Assembly: GCA_021733645.1 (NCBI GenBank)
Contig: JAHREJ010000004.1
Span: 62,001-126,000 of the forward strand
Direction of reading: 5' to 3'
Source: Bacillus subtilis subsp. subtilis
Lineage (GTDB): Bacteria; Pseudomonadota; Gammaproteobacteria; Xanthomonadales; Xanthomonadaceae
Length of the DNA: 64,000 nucleotides
Shown: positions 8,106 through 16,381 of the stretch, in pieces
Numbering within the stretch: position 1 is the stretch's first letter
Layout: each line of letters begins with the position of its first letter
The notes under the pieces: generated by a model
Database searches by the model: none
Told to the model about the DNA's origin: nothing
Seen by the model: the letters and a program-made list of their open reading frames with translations, nothing else
Translations under genes and position numbers: made by a program

Positions 8106-8996
8106 ATGATCTATTTCCACGACATCGACCCCATCGCCATCTCGCTTGGGCCGGTCAAAGTGCATTGGTACGGCATCATGTACCTGCTCGGCTTCACCGC
8201 CGCCTGGTGGCTGGGGCGCAAGCGGATCGCGGCCGGGCGCCTGCCGGGAGTGAATGCCGACGGTTTCTCCGACCTGCTGTTCTACGCCATGCTCGGCGTG
8301 GTGGTGGGTGGGCGCGTGGGCTACATGCTGTTCTATGCGCTGGGCGATTTCCTGCACAACCCGCTGCTGCTGTTCAAGGTATGGGACGGCGGCATGAGCT
8401 TCCACGGCGGCCTGCTGGGCGTACTGTTCGCCGCGTGGTGGTGGTCGCGCAAGCACCGCCTGCACCTGTTCGATACCCTGGATTTCGTGGCCCCGCTGGT
8501 TCCGTTGGGCCTGGGCTTCGGCCGCGTCGGCAACTTCATCGGTGCCGAACTGTGGGGCAAGTACACCGGCGGCAGCTGGGGCGTGGTGTTTCCCAGTGGC
8601 CTGCCGGCGCCGTTGAACGGGCTGGACCTGGTCACGCTGAAGGCGCAGTTCGCCACCGGCGCGCTCAACCCGTACGCCCGCCATCCCTCGCAGCTGTATG
8701 AAGCGCTGCTGGAAGGCCTGGTGATGTTCCTGGTGCTGTGGGCGGTGTCGGCCACGCCGCGCCACCGCTACGTCATCGCCGGCCTGTTCGCGCTGCTGTA
8801 CGGCATCTTCCGCTTCGCAGTGGAGTTCGTGCGCATGCCCGACAACGGCGTGTACGTCGCCTTCGGCTGGCTGACCAAGGGCCAGATCCTGTGCGTGCCG
8901 CTGATCGCCTTCGGCCTGGTGCTGCTGGCCCTGTCGCGCCGCGCCCCGGTGCTGCAGCCGCAGCTGCCGGTGCAGGCCGCGGGGGCCAAGGCATGA
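8106..8996 (+). CDS. lgt: Prolipoprotein diacylglyceryl transferase
   Basis: 296-residue inner-membrane enzyme that transfers diacylglycerol from phosphatidylglycerol to the lipobox cysteine of prolipoproteins, the first step of lipoprotein maturation. Seven helices are predicted. The signature [13 protein letters not shown] is present, with [10 protein letters not shown] and the [13 protein letters not shown] segment. It starts the lgt-thyA-folA cluster; its TGA overlaps the thyA ATG by four bases. Several lipoproteins in this window (the LemA protein and the TlpA-like protein) would be its substrates. Confidence 0.96.
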   Translation: MIYFHDIDPIAISLGPVKVHWYGIMYLLGFTAAWWLGRKRIAAGRLPGVNADGFSDLLFYAMLGVVVGGRVGYMLFYALGDFLHNPLLLFKVWDGGMSFHGGLLGVLFAAWWWSRKHRLHLFDTLDFVAPLVPLGLGFGRVGNFIGAELWGKYTGGSWGVVFPSGLPAPLNGLDLVTLKAQFATGALNPYARHPSQLYEALLEGLVMFLVLWAVSATPRHRYVIAGLFALLYGIFRFAVEFVRMPDNGVYVAFGWLTKGQILCVPLIAFGLVLLALSRRAPVLQPQLPVQAAGAKA

Positions 8997-9787
8997 AGCC
9001 CTACCTGGACCTGCTGCAGCACGTCCTGGACCACGGCACGGAGAAATCCGACCGCACCGGCACCGGCACGCGCAGCGTGTTCGGCTGGCAGATGCGCTTC
9101 AACCTGGCCGATGGCTTCCCGCTGGTCACCACCAAGAAGCTGCACCTGCGCTCGATCATCCATGAGCTGCTGTGGTTCCTGCGGGGCGACACCAACATCG
9201 GGTACCTGCAGGACAACCAGGTCCGGATCTGGGACGAGTGGGCCGATGCCAACGGCGACCTGGGCCCGATCTACGGCAAGCAGTGGCGCAGCTGGGCCAC
9301 CGCCGACGGCGGCAGCATCGACCAGATGCAGTGGCTGGTGGAGGAGATCAAGCGCAACCCGGATTCGCGGCGGCTGGTGGTTAGCGCCTGGAACGTGGGC
9401 GAGCTGTCGCAGATGGCGCTGATGCCGTGCCACAACCTGTTCCAGTTCTACGTGGTGGACGGCAAACTCAGTTGCCAGTTGTACCAGCGCAGCGGCGACA
9501 TCTTCCTGGGCGTGCCGTTCAACATCGCCAGCTATGCGCTGCTCACCCACATGGTGGCGCAGGCCACCGGGCTGGGCGTGGGCGATTTCGTGCACACCCT
9601 GGGCGATGCGCACCTGTACTCCAACCACGTCGCGCAGGCGCGCGAGCAGCTGGCGCGCACCCCGCGCGCACTGCCGCAGCTGTGGTTGAACCCGGCGGTC
9701 ACCGACCTGTTCGGCTTCCAGTTCGATGACATCCGCATCGACGGCTACGACCCGCATCCGGCGATCAAGGCCCCGGTGGCGGTGTGA
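8993..9787 (+). CDS. thyA: Thymidylate synthase
   Basis: 264-residue enzyme that methylates dUMP to dTMP with methylene-tetrahydrofolate. Length matches the E. coli enzyme exactly. Recognisable parts are [17 protein letters not shown] at the N-terminus, the catalytic cysteine in [11 protein letters not shown], the phosphate-binding [19 protein letters not shown] and the C-terminal IKAPVAV. ATG at 8993 overlaps the lgt stop (ATGA). It is followed after four bases by folA, whose product recycles the dihydrofolate made here. Confidence 0.97.
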   Translation: MKPYLDLLQHVLDHGTEKSDRTGTGTRSVFGWQMRFNLADGFPLVTTKKLHLRSIIHELLWFLRGDTNIGYLQDNQVRIWDEWADANGDLGPIYGKQWRSWATADGGSIDQMQWLVEEIKRNPDSRRLVVSAWNVGELSQMALMPCHNLFQFYVVDGKLSCQLYQRSGDIFLGVPFNIASYALLTHMVAQATGLGVGDFVHTLGDAHLYSNHVAQAREQLARTPRALPQLWLNPAVTDLFGFQFDDIRIDGYDPHPAIKAPVAV

Positions 9788-9791
9788 GGCG

Positions 9792-10286
9792 ATGAAACTG
9801 TCGCTGATCGCCGCGCTCGACCGCGATCATGGCATCGGCCATGACAACCAGCTGCCGTGGCAGCTGCCTGATGACCTGAAGCGCTTCAAGGCATTGACCC
9901 TGGGCAAGCCGATCCTGATGGGGCGCAAGACGGCGCAGTCGCTCGGCCGCGCGCTGCCCGGGCGGCCCAACCTGGTGCTCACCCGCAGCGGGCAGGTGCC
10001 GTTCGAGGGCATGCAGGCGGTGGCGTCGGTGGACGCGGCGTTGGCCTTCGCCGCCGCCAGCGGCGCAGACGAACTGTGCGTGATCGGCGGGGGCGAGGTG
10101 TATCGCCTGACCCTGTCTCAGGCCACCGACCTGCACCTGACCTGGGTGGATACCACGGTGGCCGCCGACACGCATTTCCCGCTGGTCGACCCGGCGGTGT
10201 GGGTGGAAGTGGCACGCGAGCATCATCCGGCCGACGCACGGCATTCGGCCGCGTTCGACTTCGTGGATTACACGCGACGCCCGTAG
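9792..10286 (+). CDS. folA: Dihydrofolate reductase
   Basis: 164-residue NADPH-dependent reductase that restores tetrahydrofolate after the thymidylate synthase reaction. Motifs: LIAALDRDHGIGHDNQLPW (substrate and Met20-loop region), the substrate-contacting Asp in LPDDLKRFK, KPILMGRKTAQSLG and CVIGGGEVYR for NADPH. ATG at 9792 follows a GAGG four bases after thyA. The stop codon TAG (10284-10286) is the TAG of a GTAG-headed repeat that begins at 10283, so the repeat defines the end of the gene. It is the last gene of lgt-thyA-folA. Confidence 0.95.
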   Translation: MKLSLIAALDRDHGIGHDNQLPWQLPDDLKRFKALTLGKPILMGRKTAQSLGRALPGRPNLVLTRSGQVPFEGMQAVASVDAALAFAAASGADELCVIGGGEVYRLTLSQATDLHLTWVDTTVAADTHFPLVDPAVWVEVAREHHPADARHSAAFDFVDYTRRP

Positions 10287-10336
10287 AGCCGGGCTCTGCC
10301 CGGCTGCAGCGCCGTAGAGCCGGGTTCTACCCGGCT
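10283..10336 (+). repeat. Two GTAG palindromic repeats in direct orientation
   Basis: Copies at 10283-10305 (GTAGAGCCGGGCTCTGCCCGGC plus T) and 10314-10336 (GTAGAGCCGGGTTCTACCCGGC plus T). Stems AGCCGGG / CCCGGCT are kept while the loop bases differ. The first copy overlaps the folA stop codon. There is no T tract, so these are not classical terminators. Confidence 0.8.
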
Positions 10337-10443
10337 TGCTTCAGCGGCGCGTACACGTACCGAACGGCAGCCGGTTACGCGGTGAACAACGGGCGCATGG
10401 CGATGCGTTGATTGAACCGGCGCCTTCCGGTTCCAGAGGGGCG

Positions 10444-10459
10444 GCAGAGCCGGCTCTAC
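10444..10459 (-). repeat. GTAG palindromic repeat, minus orientation
   Basis: On the minus strand reads GTAGAGCCGGCTCTGC. Its TAG is the stop codon of the minus-strand gene at 10456. Together with the two copies after folA it fills the convergent spacer between the two genes. Confidence 0.7.
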
Positions 10460-11049
10460 GCGCGCGTTTTGATTCCAAGCAACGTCAGCGATGCAGCCAG
10501 TCGCGCCGGGTCGGCGCCGTGCTGCAGCGCATGTTGCAGGCCGGCCTTGTCGTCGTCGCTCAACGCGGCGTCGCATTGCAGGCCGGCGGCCGGTATGAAC
10601 GAGGGTGCCGCCAGCAGTGCCTCGGGGGCGGCGAAACGCGCGAACCACGGCAGCAGCACGTCGGCGGCGTAGCGTTCAAGATCGGTCAGGCAGCGCTCAC
10701 TGCCATGCCCCGATGCCAGGTTGAAGCGCAGGTGGAAGCGCGACTCCCGCAGTGCCAGCAACGCGTCCTGGCTGTCCGGCCCGTTCAGGGCCAGCGCCGG
10801 AAAATCGCTGTCGAGCACGCGGACGCCGGCCTGCAGACGTACCGCCAGCGAGGTGTCGATGCTGGCCCGGCCCGCGCCGTCGCGCTGCAGGAACACGAAG
10901 CTGGCGGTATGCGCGTGGCGCTGCACCCACAGCGTCTTGCGCGTGCGTTGGAACCCGGCGGGCGCCAGCAGCGCGTCGAACACGGCCTGCATGCCTGCCA
11001 ATGATGCCGTGGGAGTGGCGGGAGACGGTTCGGGCATCAGGGGCGGCAT
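10456..11049 (-). CDS. Hypothetical protein, DUF4304-like
   Basis: Soluble protein of up to 197 residues that I do not recognise with certainty. After a Pro/Ala-rich N-terminus, the stretch MQAVFDALLAPAGFQRTRKT followed by LWVQR resembles the start of DUF4304 proteins (a conserved apolar-helix, GF-x-R/K, W pattern). No signal peptide or membrane helix is seen. The start could instead be an internal ATG (MPEPSP or MQAVFD). It lies 15 bases downstream of the DUF1287 gene and is probably the last gene of the lptD-to-apaH run. The stop codon is supplied by a GTAG repeat. Confidence 0.6.
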   Translation of the reverse strand: MPPLMPEPSPATPTASLAGMQAVFDALLAPAGFQRTRKTLWVQRHAHTASFVFLQRDGAGRASIDTSLAVRLQAGVRVLDSDFPALALNGPDSQDALLALRESRFHLRFNLASGHGSERCLTDLERYAADVLLPWFARFAAPEALLAAPSFIPAAGLQCDAALSDDDKAGLQHALQHGADPARLAASLTLLGIKTRA

Positions 11050-11064
11050 TGCCGTGGCCAGCGC

Positions 11065-11718
11065 TCAGGCCGGCGGCCGGTAATGGCCAATGATGGGGTG
11101 GGCGAACAGCAGGTCTTCTTCCTGCGTGCCGCGCGCGATGTTGTGCAGGATCAGCGGGGTGCCGTTGCCGCGCTTCTGGTCCGAGACGATGCCCACGTGC
11201 AGCAGCCCGTTGCCCTTGAGCTTCCAGGCCACGATGTCGCCGGCGGCGTAGTCGGCCGGGTGCACCGAGGCGGGCTGCTCCCAGCCCTGGCGCTCGAACC
11301 AGCGCATCAGGTTCGGCACGCGGCGGTGGTCGATGTTGCGGTCCGGTCGCGCCAGCCCCCACAGCGCCGGATAGGCACCGAAGTTGCCGCGCATGTCGTC
11401 GTGGATGCGCTGCTGCAGGTCCAGGCCTTCGGTGCGCAGCGCGCGCACGATCACGTCGGTGCACACGCCGCGGTCGGCCGGAACATCGCCACCGGGATAG
11501 CCCAGCACGGCATAAGCCGGATCGTAACGCACGGTCTGCCCGATCTGGCTGCGCGCGGCGGCCACCAGCGGTGGCGACGGTGGGGCGGGGTGTTGCGGGG
11601 CGGGCGTGGCCACCGGCGCGTTGCCGGCCGCCGCGGCCGGGGTGCGCTGGCAAGCCACGCCCAGACAGACCAGCATGCCGAGCAGACCTGCCAGCAGCCA
11701 CCGATCCGGACCGATCAT
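11065..11718 (-). CDS. DUF1287 family lipoprotein (NlpC/P60-like fold)
   Basis: 217-residue envelope protein. The signal peptide has a lipobox-like LGVAC (Cys near residue 23), followed by an Ala/Pro-rich linker of about 30 residues. The DUF1287 core is clear: GQTVRYDPAYAVLGYPGGDV, DRGVCTDVIVRALR with the likely catalytic Cys, and HVGIVSDQ with a conserved His. This Cys/His arrangement suggests a papain-like peptidase or amidase acting in the periplasm, which is inference from the fold family. Its ATG overlaps the apaH stop by four bases. Confidence 0.82.
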   Translation of the reverse strand: MIGPDRWLLAGLLGMLVCLGVACQRTPAAAAGNAPVATPAPQHPAPPSPPLVAAARSQIGQTVRYDPAYAVLGYPGGDVPADRGVCTDVIVRALRTEGLDLQQRIHDDMRGNFGAYPALWGLARPDRNIDHRRVPNLMRWFERQGWEQPASVHPADYAAGDIVAWKLKGNGLLHVGIVSDQKRGNGTPLILHNIARGTQEEDLLFAHPIIGHYRPPA

Positions 11719-12722
11719 GCCGGGGTCGGGGTACTTCCGCCGGTGTCGCCGGCCGGTTCGGGGGTGCGGCGCGGTTGCTGTGGACCTCGTGGCCCGCGCT
11801 CGCGGCGCTGGCCCTGTGGCGGGCGTGGCGGCCGGCCGTTGCCGGGCTCACCTTCGCTGGCCGGGCGTCGCGCCGGCGGCCGTGGCGGTGCCACCGGCCT
11901 GGGTACATCGCGGCCGGGCACCTGCACCACGCGCAGTTCGTCGGTATCCAGCTGCAGGGCCGTGAGCTTGCCGCCCCACACCGCGCCGGTATCGATGGCG
12001 TGCACGCCCTGGGTGATGGTCAGGCCCAGCGCGGACCAGTGACCGCACACGATCTTGAGGTCGCGCTCGGCGCGGCCGGGCACTTCGAACCACGGGTACA
12101 GGCCCTGTTCCTGCGTGCCGGGCGTGCCTTTGTCCTCGATCCCGATGCGGCCGCGCGGCGTGCAGTAGCGCATGCGCGTGAACAGGTTGATGATCGCGCG
12201 CGAACGGTCATAGCCGGCCAGCCCGGGGGACCAGCTGGGCTTGTCGCCGTACATGTTGCGGAACAGCTTGCGGTAGCCGCTGCCGTGCAGCTGCACCTCC
12301 ACCTCGCGGGCGTGCTTCTCGGCCAGCTGGGTGGTCCACTTCGGGGCAAGGCCGGCGTGGATCATCATCCAGCCCAGCTCGCGGTCCACGTGCGCCAACT
12401 TCTGCAGGCGCAGCCAGTCCAGCAGCACGTCGCGGTCCTCGGCCTGCACGATGCGCAGCAGGTCCGGGTTGACCTTGCGCTGCTCTTCCTCGGTGCGTGC
12501 ACCTACGGCCAGCAGGCTCAGGTCATGGTTGCCCAGCACCACCACGCTGCTGTCGCGCAGCGAATGCACCAGGCGCAGGGTTTCCAGCGACTGGCCGCCG
12601 CGGTTGACCAGGTCGCCGCAGAACCACAGGGTGTCCACCGCCGGGTCGAAGCGGATCTTCTCCAGCAACCGTTGGGTGACGTCGTAGCAGCCCTGAAGGT
12701 CGCCGATGGCCCATACACTCAT
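11715..12722 (-). CDS. apaH: Symmetrical Ap4A hydrolase with long Pro/Arg tail
   Basis: 335-residue bis(5'-nucleosyl)-tetraphosphatase that cleaves Ap4A to two ADP. The metallophosphatase motifs are intact: AIGDLQGCYD (GDxxG), CGDLVNRGG (GDxVxRG), LGNHD and the later IHAGL and CGHWSALG. The enzyme part ends near residue 270, close to the usual length of about 275-280. The remaining 65 residues are a low-complexity Pro/Arg/Gly tail that is absent from the E. coli protein. It sits 13 bases after apaG in the conserved lptD-surA-pdxA-rsmA-apaG-apaH order. Confidence 0.95.
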   Translation of the reverse strand: MSVWAIGDLQGCYDVTQRLLEKIRFDPAVDTLWFCGDLVNRGGQSLETLRLVHSLRDSSVVVLGNHDLSLLAVGARTEEEQRKVNPDLLRIVQAEDRDVLLDWLRLQKLAHVDRELGWMMIHAGLAPKWTTQLAEKHAREVEVQLHGSGYRKLFRNMYGDKPSWSPGLAGYDRSRAIINLFTRMRYCTPRGRIGIEDKGTPGTQEQGLYPWFEVPGRAERDLKIVCGHWSALGLTITQGVHAIDTGAVWGGKLTALQLDTDELRVVQVPGRDVPRPVAPPRPPARRPASEGEPGNGRPPRPPQGQRRERGPRGPQQPRRTPEPAGDTGGSTPTPA

Positions 12723-12735
12723 GCGCGCGCCTCCA

Positions 12736-13119
12736 TCAGTGCAGTGTGCGCGGAACGGTCAACACGAACGGCGCGATGGCGGCGGCGAACTCGGTGCCAT
12801 CGTCGGCCACCATGTCGTAATGCCCCTGCATCGTGCCGTGTTCGGTTTCCAGCATGACACCGGAGGTGTAACGGAAGTCTTCACCCGGGCGCAGCCGTGG
12901 CTGTTCGCCGATCACCCCGTCGCCATCCACGTGCTCGGTGCGGCCGTTGGCATCGGTGATACGCCAATGGCGTGCCACCAGCCGGGCGGCCACGCGGCCC
13001 TGGTTGTGGATGCGGATCGTGTAGGCGAACGCGTAGCGGCCGTCCTCCGGGGTGGACTGGTCGTCGAGGAAACGCGGAGCGACCTCGACCGAGATCGCAT
13101 AATTTGCAGCGTCGTTCAT
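12736..13119 (-). CDS. apaG: ApaG protein
   Basis: 127-residue single-domain protein with an immunoglobulin-like fold. Family blocks seen are [33 protein letters not shown]-type [32 protein letters not shown] and the C-terminal [10 protein letters not shown]. Length equals the usual 125-127. Its biochemical role is not settled; in bacteria it is almost always next to rsmA and apaH, as here. Confidence 0.95.
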   Translation of the reverse strand: MNDAANYAISVEVAPRFLDDQSTPEDGRYAFAYTIRIHNQGRVAARLVARHWRITDANGRTEHVDGDGVIGEQPRLRPGEDFRYTSGVMLETEHGTMQGHYDMVADDGTEFAAAIAPFVLTVPRTLH

Positions 13120-13216
13120 GCTGGCAGTTTAGAGAATGTCGTGCAGTTTGAGGTGAGCGCGTCAACGGCTGCCACGCGCCGGCAGCCGGCCCGGGCAGCG
13201 CCCCGCGGGGCGGCGT

Positions 13217-14050
13217 TTACGCGGTGGGTGCGTCGTCGCCCGGGGGCTGCGCAACGTTGGCCAGGGCAATGAACTGCGCGACCTCCAACTGCTCGGCGCG
13301 CGCATCGCTGCGCACCCCGGCCGCTTCGAACTGCTCGGGGGTGACCACCCCGTTCAACGCGTTGCGCAGGGTCTTGCGGCGCTGCCCGAAGGCGGCCCGC
13401 ACCACGTCGGCAAAGCGCTTGCGGTCGAGGATGCCGATGGTGTCCGGGTCGCGCGGCACCAGCCGCACCACGGCCGAGTCCACCTTCGGCGGCGGCCGGA
13501 ACGCGCCCGGCGGCACCACGAACAACGCCGTCACCTTGCACCAGGCCTGCAGCATCACGCTCAGCCGGCCGTAAACCTTGCTGCCGGGGCCGGCGGCCAT
13601 GCGGTCCACCACTTCTTTCTGCAGCATGAAATGCATGTCGCGGATCACCGCGGCATGGTCCATCGCATGGAACAGGATCGGCGAGGAGATGTTGTAGGGC
13701 AGGTTGCCCACCAGCCGGATCTGCCCGTCGCCGGCCAGCTCGGTGAAGTTCACCTGCAGCACGTCGCGGTGCACGATGGTCAGCTCGCCCAGCGGTTCGG
13801 CGGCGGCGGTCAGCGGCGCGATCAGGTCCCGATCGAACTCGATCACGGTCAGGCGCGGGTGGCGGCGCAGCAGCGGCAGGGTGATCGCGCCCTGGCCCGG
13901 CCCGATCTCGACCAGGCGGTCGTCGTCTTTCGGGTTGACCGCCAGCACGATCTTGTCGATGTAGCTGCGGTCGGCCAGGAAGTGCTGGCCCAGCTGCTTT
14001 TTGGGCGGCGCGGTGAACCCGCCGTTGGAAGAGGAATACGAGGAAGTCAT
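13217..14050 (-). CDS. rsmA: 16S rRNA dimethyladenosine transferase (KsgA)
   Basis: 277-residue methyltransferase that dimethylates A1518 and A1519 of 16S rRNA late in 30S assembly. The N-terminus KKQLGQHFLADRSYIDKIV is characteristic. The SAM site is LVEIGPGQGAITLPLL and the catalytic NLPYNISSPIL motif is present. The ATG overlaps the pdxA stop (ATGA). The 97-base gap to apaG is the largest inside this operon and holds GC-rich inverted repeats without a T tract. Confidence 0.96.
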   Translation of the reverse strand: MTSSYSSSNGGFTAPPKKQLGQHFLADRSYIDKIVLAVNPKDDDRLVEIGPGQGAITLPLLRRHPRLTVIEFDRDLIAPLTAAAEPLGELTIVHRDVLQVNFTELAGDGQIRLVGNLPYNISSPILFHAMDHAAVIRDMHFMLQKEVVDRMAAGPGSKVYGRLSVMLQAWCKVTALFVVPPGAFRPPPKVDSAVVRLVPRDPDTIGILDRKRFADVVRAAFGQRRKTLRNALNGVVTPEQFEAAGVRSDARAEQLEVAQFIALANVAQPPGDDAPTA

Positions 14051-15027
14051 GGCGTCATCTTACGTTGCCGCGCCAGCCGGGCACACAGCCTGGTGGCAGC
14101 GAGGAGGCTGGAAGGGTCGGCGATGCCGCGGCCGGCCAGGTCCAGCGCGGTGCCGTGGTCGACCGCCACGCGCGGGTAGGGCAGGCCCAGGGTGAGGTTG
14201 ACCGCCTGTTCAAAGCCGCTGTACTTGAGCACGGGCAGGCCCTGGTCGTGGTACATCGCCAGAACGGCATCGAAACCGGCCAGCTTGGCCGGCAGGAACG
14301 CGGTGTCGGCGGGCAAAGGCCCGATCAGGTCCATGCCCTGGTCGCGCAGGCGCGCCAGCAGCGGGATGATCAGGTCCAATTCTTCGCGGCCCAGGTGGCC
14401 GTCTTCCCCGGCGTGCGGGTTCAGGCCCAGCACCGCGATGCGCGGTGCGGCGATGCCGAAGTCGCGTTGCATGGCCGCATGCACGGTGTGCAGTGTGCGG
14501 GCCAGGCCGTCGGCGGTGATCGCATCGGCCACCGCGCGCAACGGCAGGTGGGTAGTGGCCAGGGCCACGCGCACGATGGTGTTGGCCAGCATCATCACCA
14601 CCTCCACCCCGGCCTGGTCGGCCAGCAGTTCGGTGGTGCCGCTGTAGGCAATGCCGCCCTGGTTGATCACCGCCTTGTGCACCGGGCCGGTGACCACGCC
14701 GTCCAGTTCACCGGACAGGCACGCCTGGCCGGCCTGCAGCAGTGCGCCGATCACCGCCCCGGCGTTGGCCGGATCGGTCTGGCCGAAGCGCGAGGGAACG
14801 GCATTGCGCACTGCGCGCAACGGCAGATCGCCCGGCTGGCGGGCGATGGCGTCTTCAGGCAGGAGTTGCAGGGGCAGCGACAGCGCCGCCGCGGCGGCCT
14901 GCAGGGTGTCCGGGTCGGCGAAGGCCAGCAGCCGGCATTCGGTGCGCGGCTGCTGGACAAGGCGGATGCAGAGTTCCGGACCAATCCCGGCGGGCTCGCC
15001 CGGTACCAGAGCGAGCTGCGGGATCAT
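14047..15027 (-). CDS. pdxA: 4-hydroxythreonine-4-phosphate dehydrogenase
   Basis: 326-residue enzyme of pyridoxal phosphate synthesis that oxidises 4-phospho-hydroxy-threonine. Visible signatures are LVPGEPAGIGPELC at the N-terminus, TGPVHKAVIN, the metal-binding His in TTHLPLRAV, GLNPHAGEDG and YHDQGLPVLKY. ATG at 15027 is chosen because the protein then begins as in homologues; the open frame to 15246 runs into surA. It lies ten bases after surA and overlaps rsmA by four. Confidence 0.95.
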   Translation of the reverse strand: MIPQLALVPGEPAGIGPELCIRLVQQPRTECRLLAFADPDTLQAAAAALSLPLQLLPEDAIARQPGDLPLRAVRNAVPSRFGQTDPANAGAVIGALLQAGQACLSGELDGVVTGPVHKAVINQGGIAYSGTTELLADQAGVEVVMMLANTIVRVALATTHLPLRAVADAITADGLARTLHTVHAAMQRDFGIAAPRIAVLGLNPHAGEDGHLGREELDLIIPLLARLRDQGMDLIGPLPADTAFLPAKLAGFDAVLAMYHDQGLPVLKYSGFEQAVNLTLGLPYPRVAVDHGTALDLAGRGIADPSSLLAATRLCARLARQRKMTP

Positions 15028-15037
15028 CGGTGCAACC

Positions 15038-16381
15038 TCAGGACTTCGGCGGCGTGGCGGTGCCGGTGGCGTCCGCGCCGGTACGCAGGTTGACGTAGGC
15101 TTCGCCACGCAGTTCCTGCAGGTAGCGGTTGTACTCTTCTTCCAGCTTGCGGCGACCGATGGTCTCGCGCACCTGGGCACGCTGGTTGTCGGTGGTGGCA
15201 TCGGTCTGGCGCGTGGCAACGCGCTGCACGATGTGCCAGCCGGCATCGGTGCGGAAGGCCGGGCTCACGCCACCATCTTCCACGCCGGAAACCTGCTTGC
15301 CGAAGTCCGGGCCGAACGCATCGGCCGGGAACCAGCCCAGATCGCCGCCCTGACCCTTGCTGTTGTTGTCTTCGGAAGCTTCCTTGGCCACGGCCTGGAA
15401 GTCGGCACCGCCGGCAATGCGCGCCCGCAGCGTCTCGATCTTGGCCTTGGCGGCGGCATTGTCCTGCTGGTCGGTGATGCGCACCAGGATGTGGCGGGCA
15501 TGGTATTCGGTGATGGTCTGGCCACTGGCCGCGGCGCTGGCATCCCGCACTTCCACCAGCTTGAGCAGCTGGAAGCCGCTCGGGCCGCGGATCGGGCCTA
15601 CCACGTCGCCGGTCTTCATCTGCGCCATCATCTGCGCGAATGCGTTGGGGATTTCATCCAGCGAACGCCAGCCCAGGTCGCCGCCTTCCAGTGCGTTGGG
15701 GCTGTCGGAATAGCGCACCGCCGCGGCGTTGAAGTCCAGTTCGCCCTTGTCCAGCAGCGCCTTGACGCCCTCGGCCTTCTTCTGGCCGACGCTGATCTGC
15801 TCGGCGGTGGCACCTTCAGGCAGGCCCACCAGGATGTGCGCCAGATGGTACTGGGTGCCCACCGAAGCCTGCTGCTTCAGCGCGGCATCCACTTCGCCCT
15901 CGCTGACGCTGATGCGGCTCTGCGCGAAGCTCTGGCGCAGGCGCTGCACGGTGATTTCGTCGCGCACCGAGTTGCGGAAATCGTTGAAGTCGATGCCGTC
16001 ATGGGCCAGGCGCTGGCGCAGGGCGTCCAGGTTGGAGCCATTCTGCTGGGCGATCGCGGTCAGGGCCTGGTTGAGCTCCTGGTCGCCGATCTTGATCCCG
16101 CTGCTCTGGGCGCGCGCCACCTGCAGCTTGACCAGCACCAGACGCTCCAGGACCTGGCGGCTGAGCACGTCTTCCGGCGGCAGCTGGTTTTCACGACCGG
16201 CGTACTGCGCCTTGATGTTCTGGATCGCACGGTCCAGTTCGCTCTGCAGCACCACGTCTTCATCGACGATGGCGGCAATGCGGTCCAGCGGCTGGCTCTG
16301 CTGGGCCAGCACCTGCAACGGGGCCGAGACGGTGGAAACCGCCAGCAGGGAAGCGAGTAGAACGGGAAGGGTCTTGGTCAT
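15038..16381 (-). CDS. surA: Periplasmic chaperone / peptidyl-prolyl isomerase SurA
   Basis: 447-residue periplasmic chaperone for outer-membrane proteins. Signal peptide residues 1-26, then the N-terminal chaperone domain (DRIAAIVDEDVVLQSELDRA), followed by two parvulin domains recognised by YHLAHILVGLPEGA and YHARHILVRITDQQD and by paired GGDLGW motifs. LptD, encoded directly upstream and overlapping by four bases, is one of its known clients, which fits their shared operon. Confidence 0.95.
   Translation of the reverse strand: MTKTLPVLLASLLAVSTVSAPLQVLAQQSQPLDRIAAIVDEDVVLQSELDRAIQNIKAQYAGRENQLPPEDVLSRQVLERLVLVKLQVARAQSSGIKIGDQELNQALTAIAQQNGSNLDALRQRLAHDGIDFNDFRNSVRDEITVQRLRQSFAQSRISVSEGEVDAALKQQASVGTQYHLAHILVGLPEGATAEQISVGQKKAEGVKALLDKGELDFNAAAVRYSDSPNALEGGDLGWRSLDEIPNAFAQMMAQMKTGDVVGPIRGPSGFQLLKLVEVRDASAAASGQTITEYHARHILVRITDQQDNAAAKAKIETLRARIAGGADFQAVAKEASEDNNSKGQGGDLGWFPADAFGPDFGKQVSGVEDGGVSPAFRTDAGWHIVQRVATRQTDATTDNQRAQVRETIGRRKLEEEYNRYLQELRGEAYVNLRTGADATGTATPPKS

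Noticed and set aside
10283..10336. GTAG repeats as terminators of folA
   Set aside because: The stems are strong but no T tract follows either copy. They fit the intergenic repeat family better, although they may still slow transcription.
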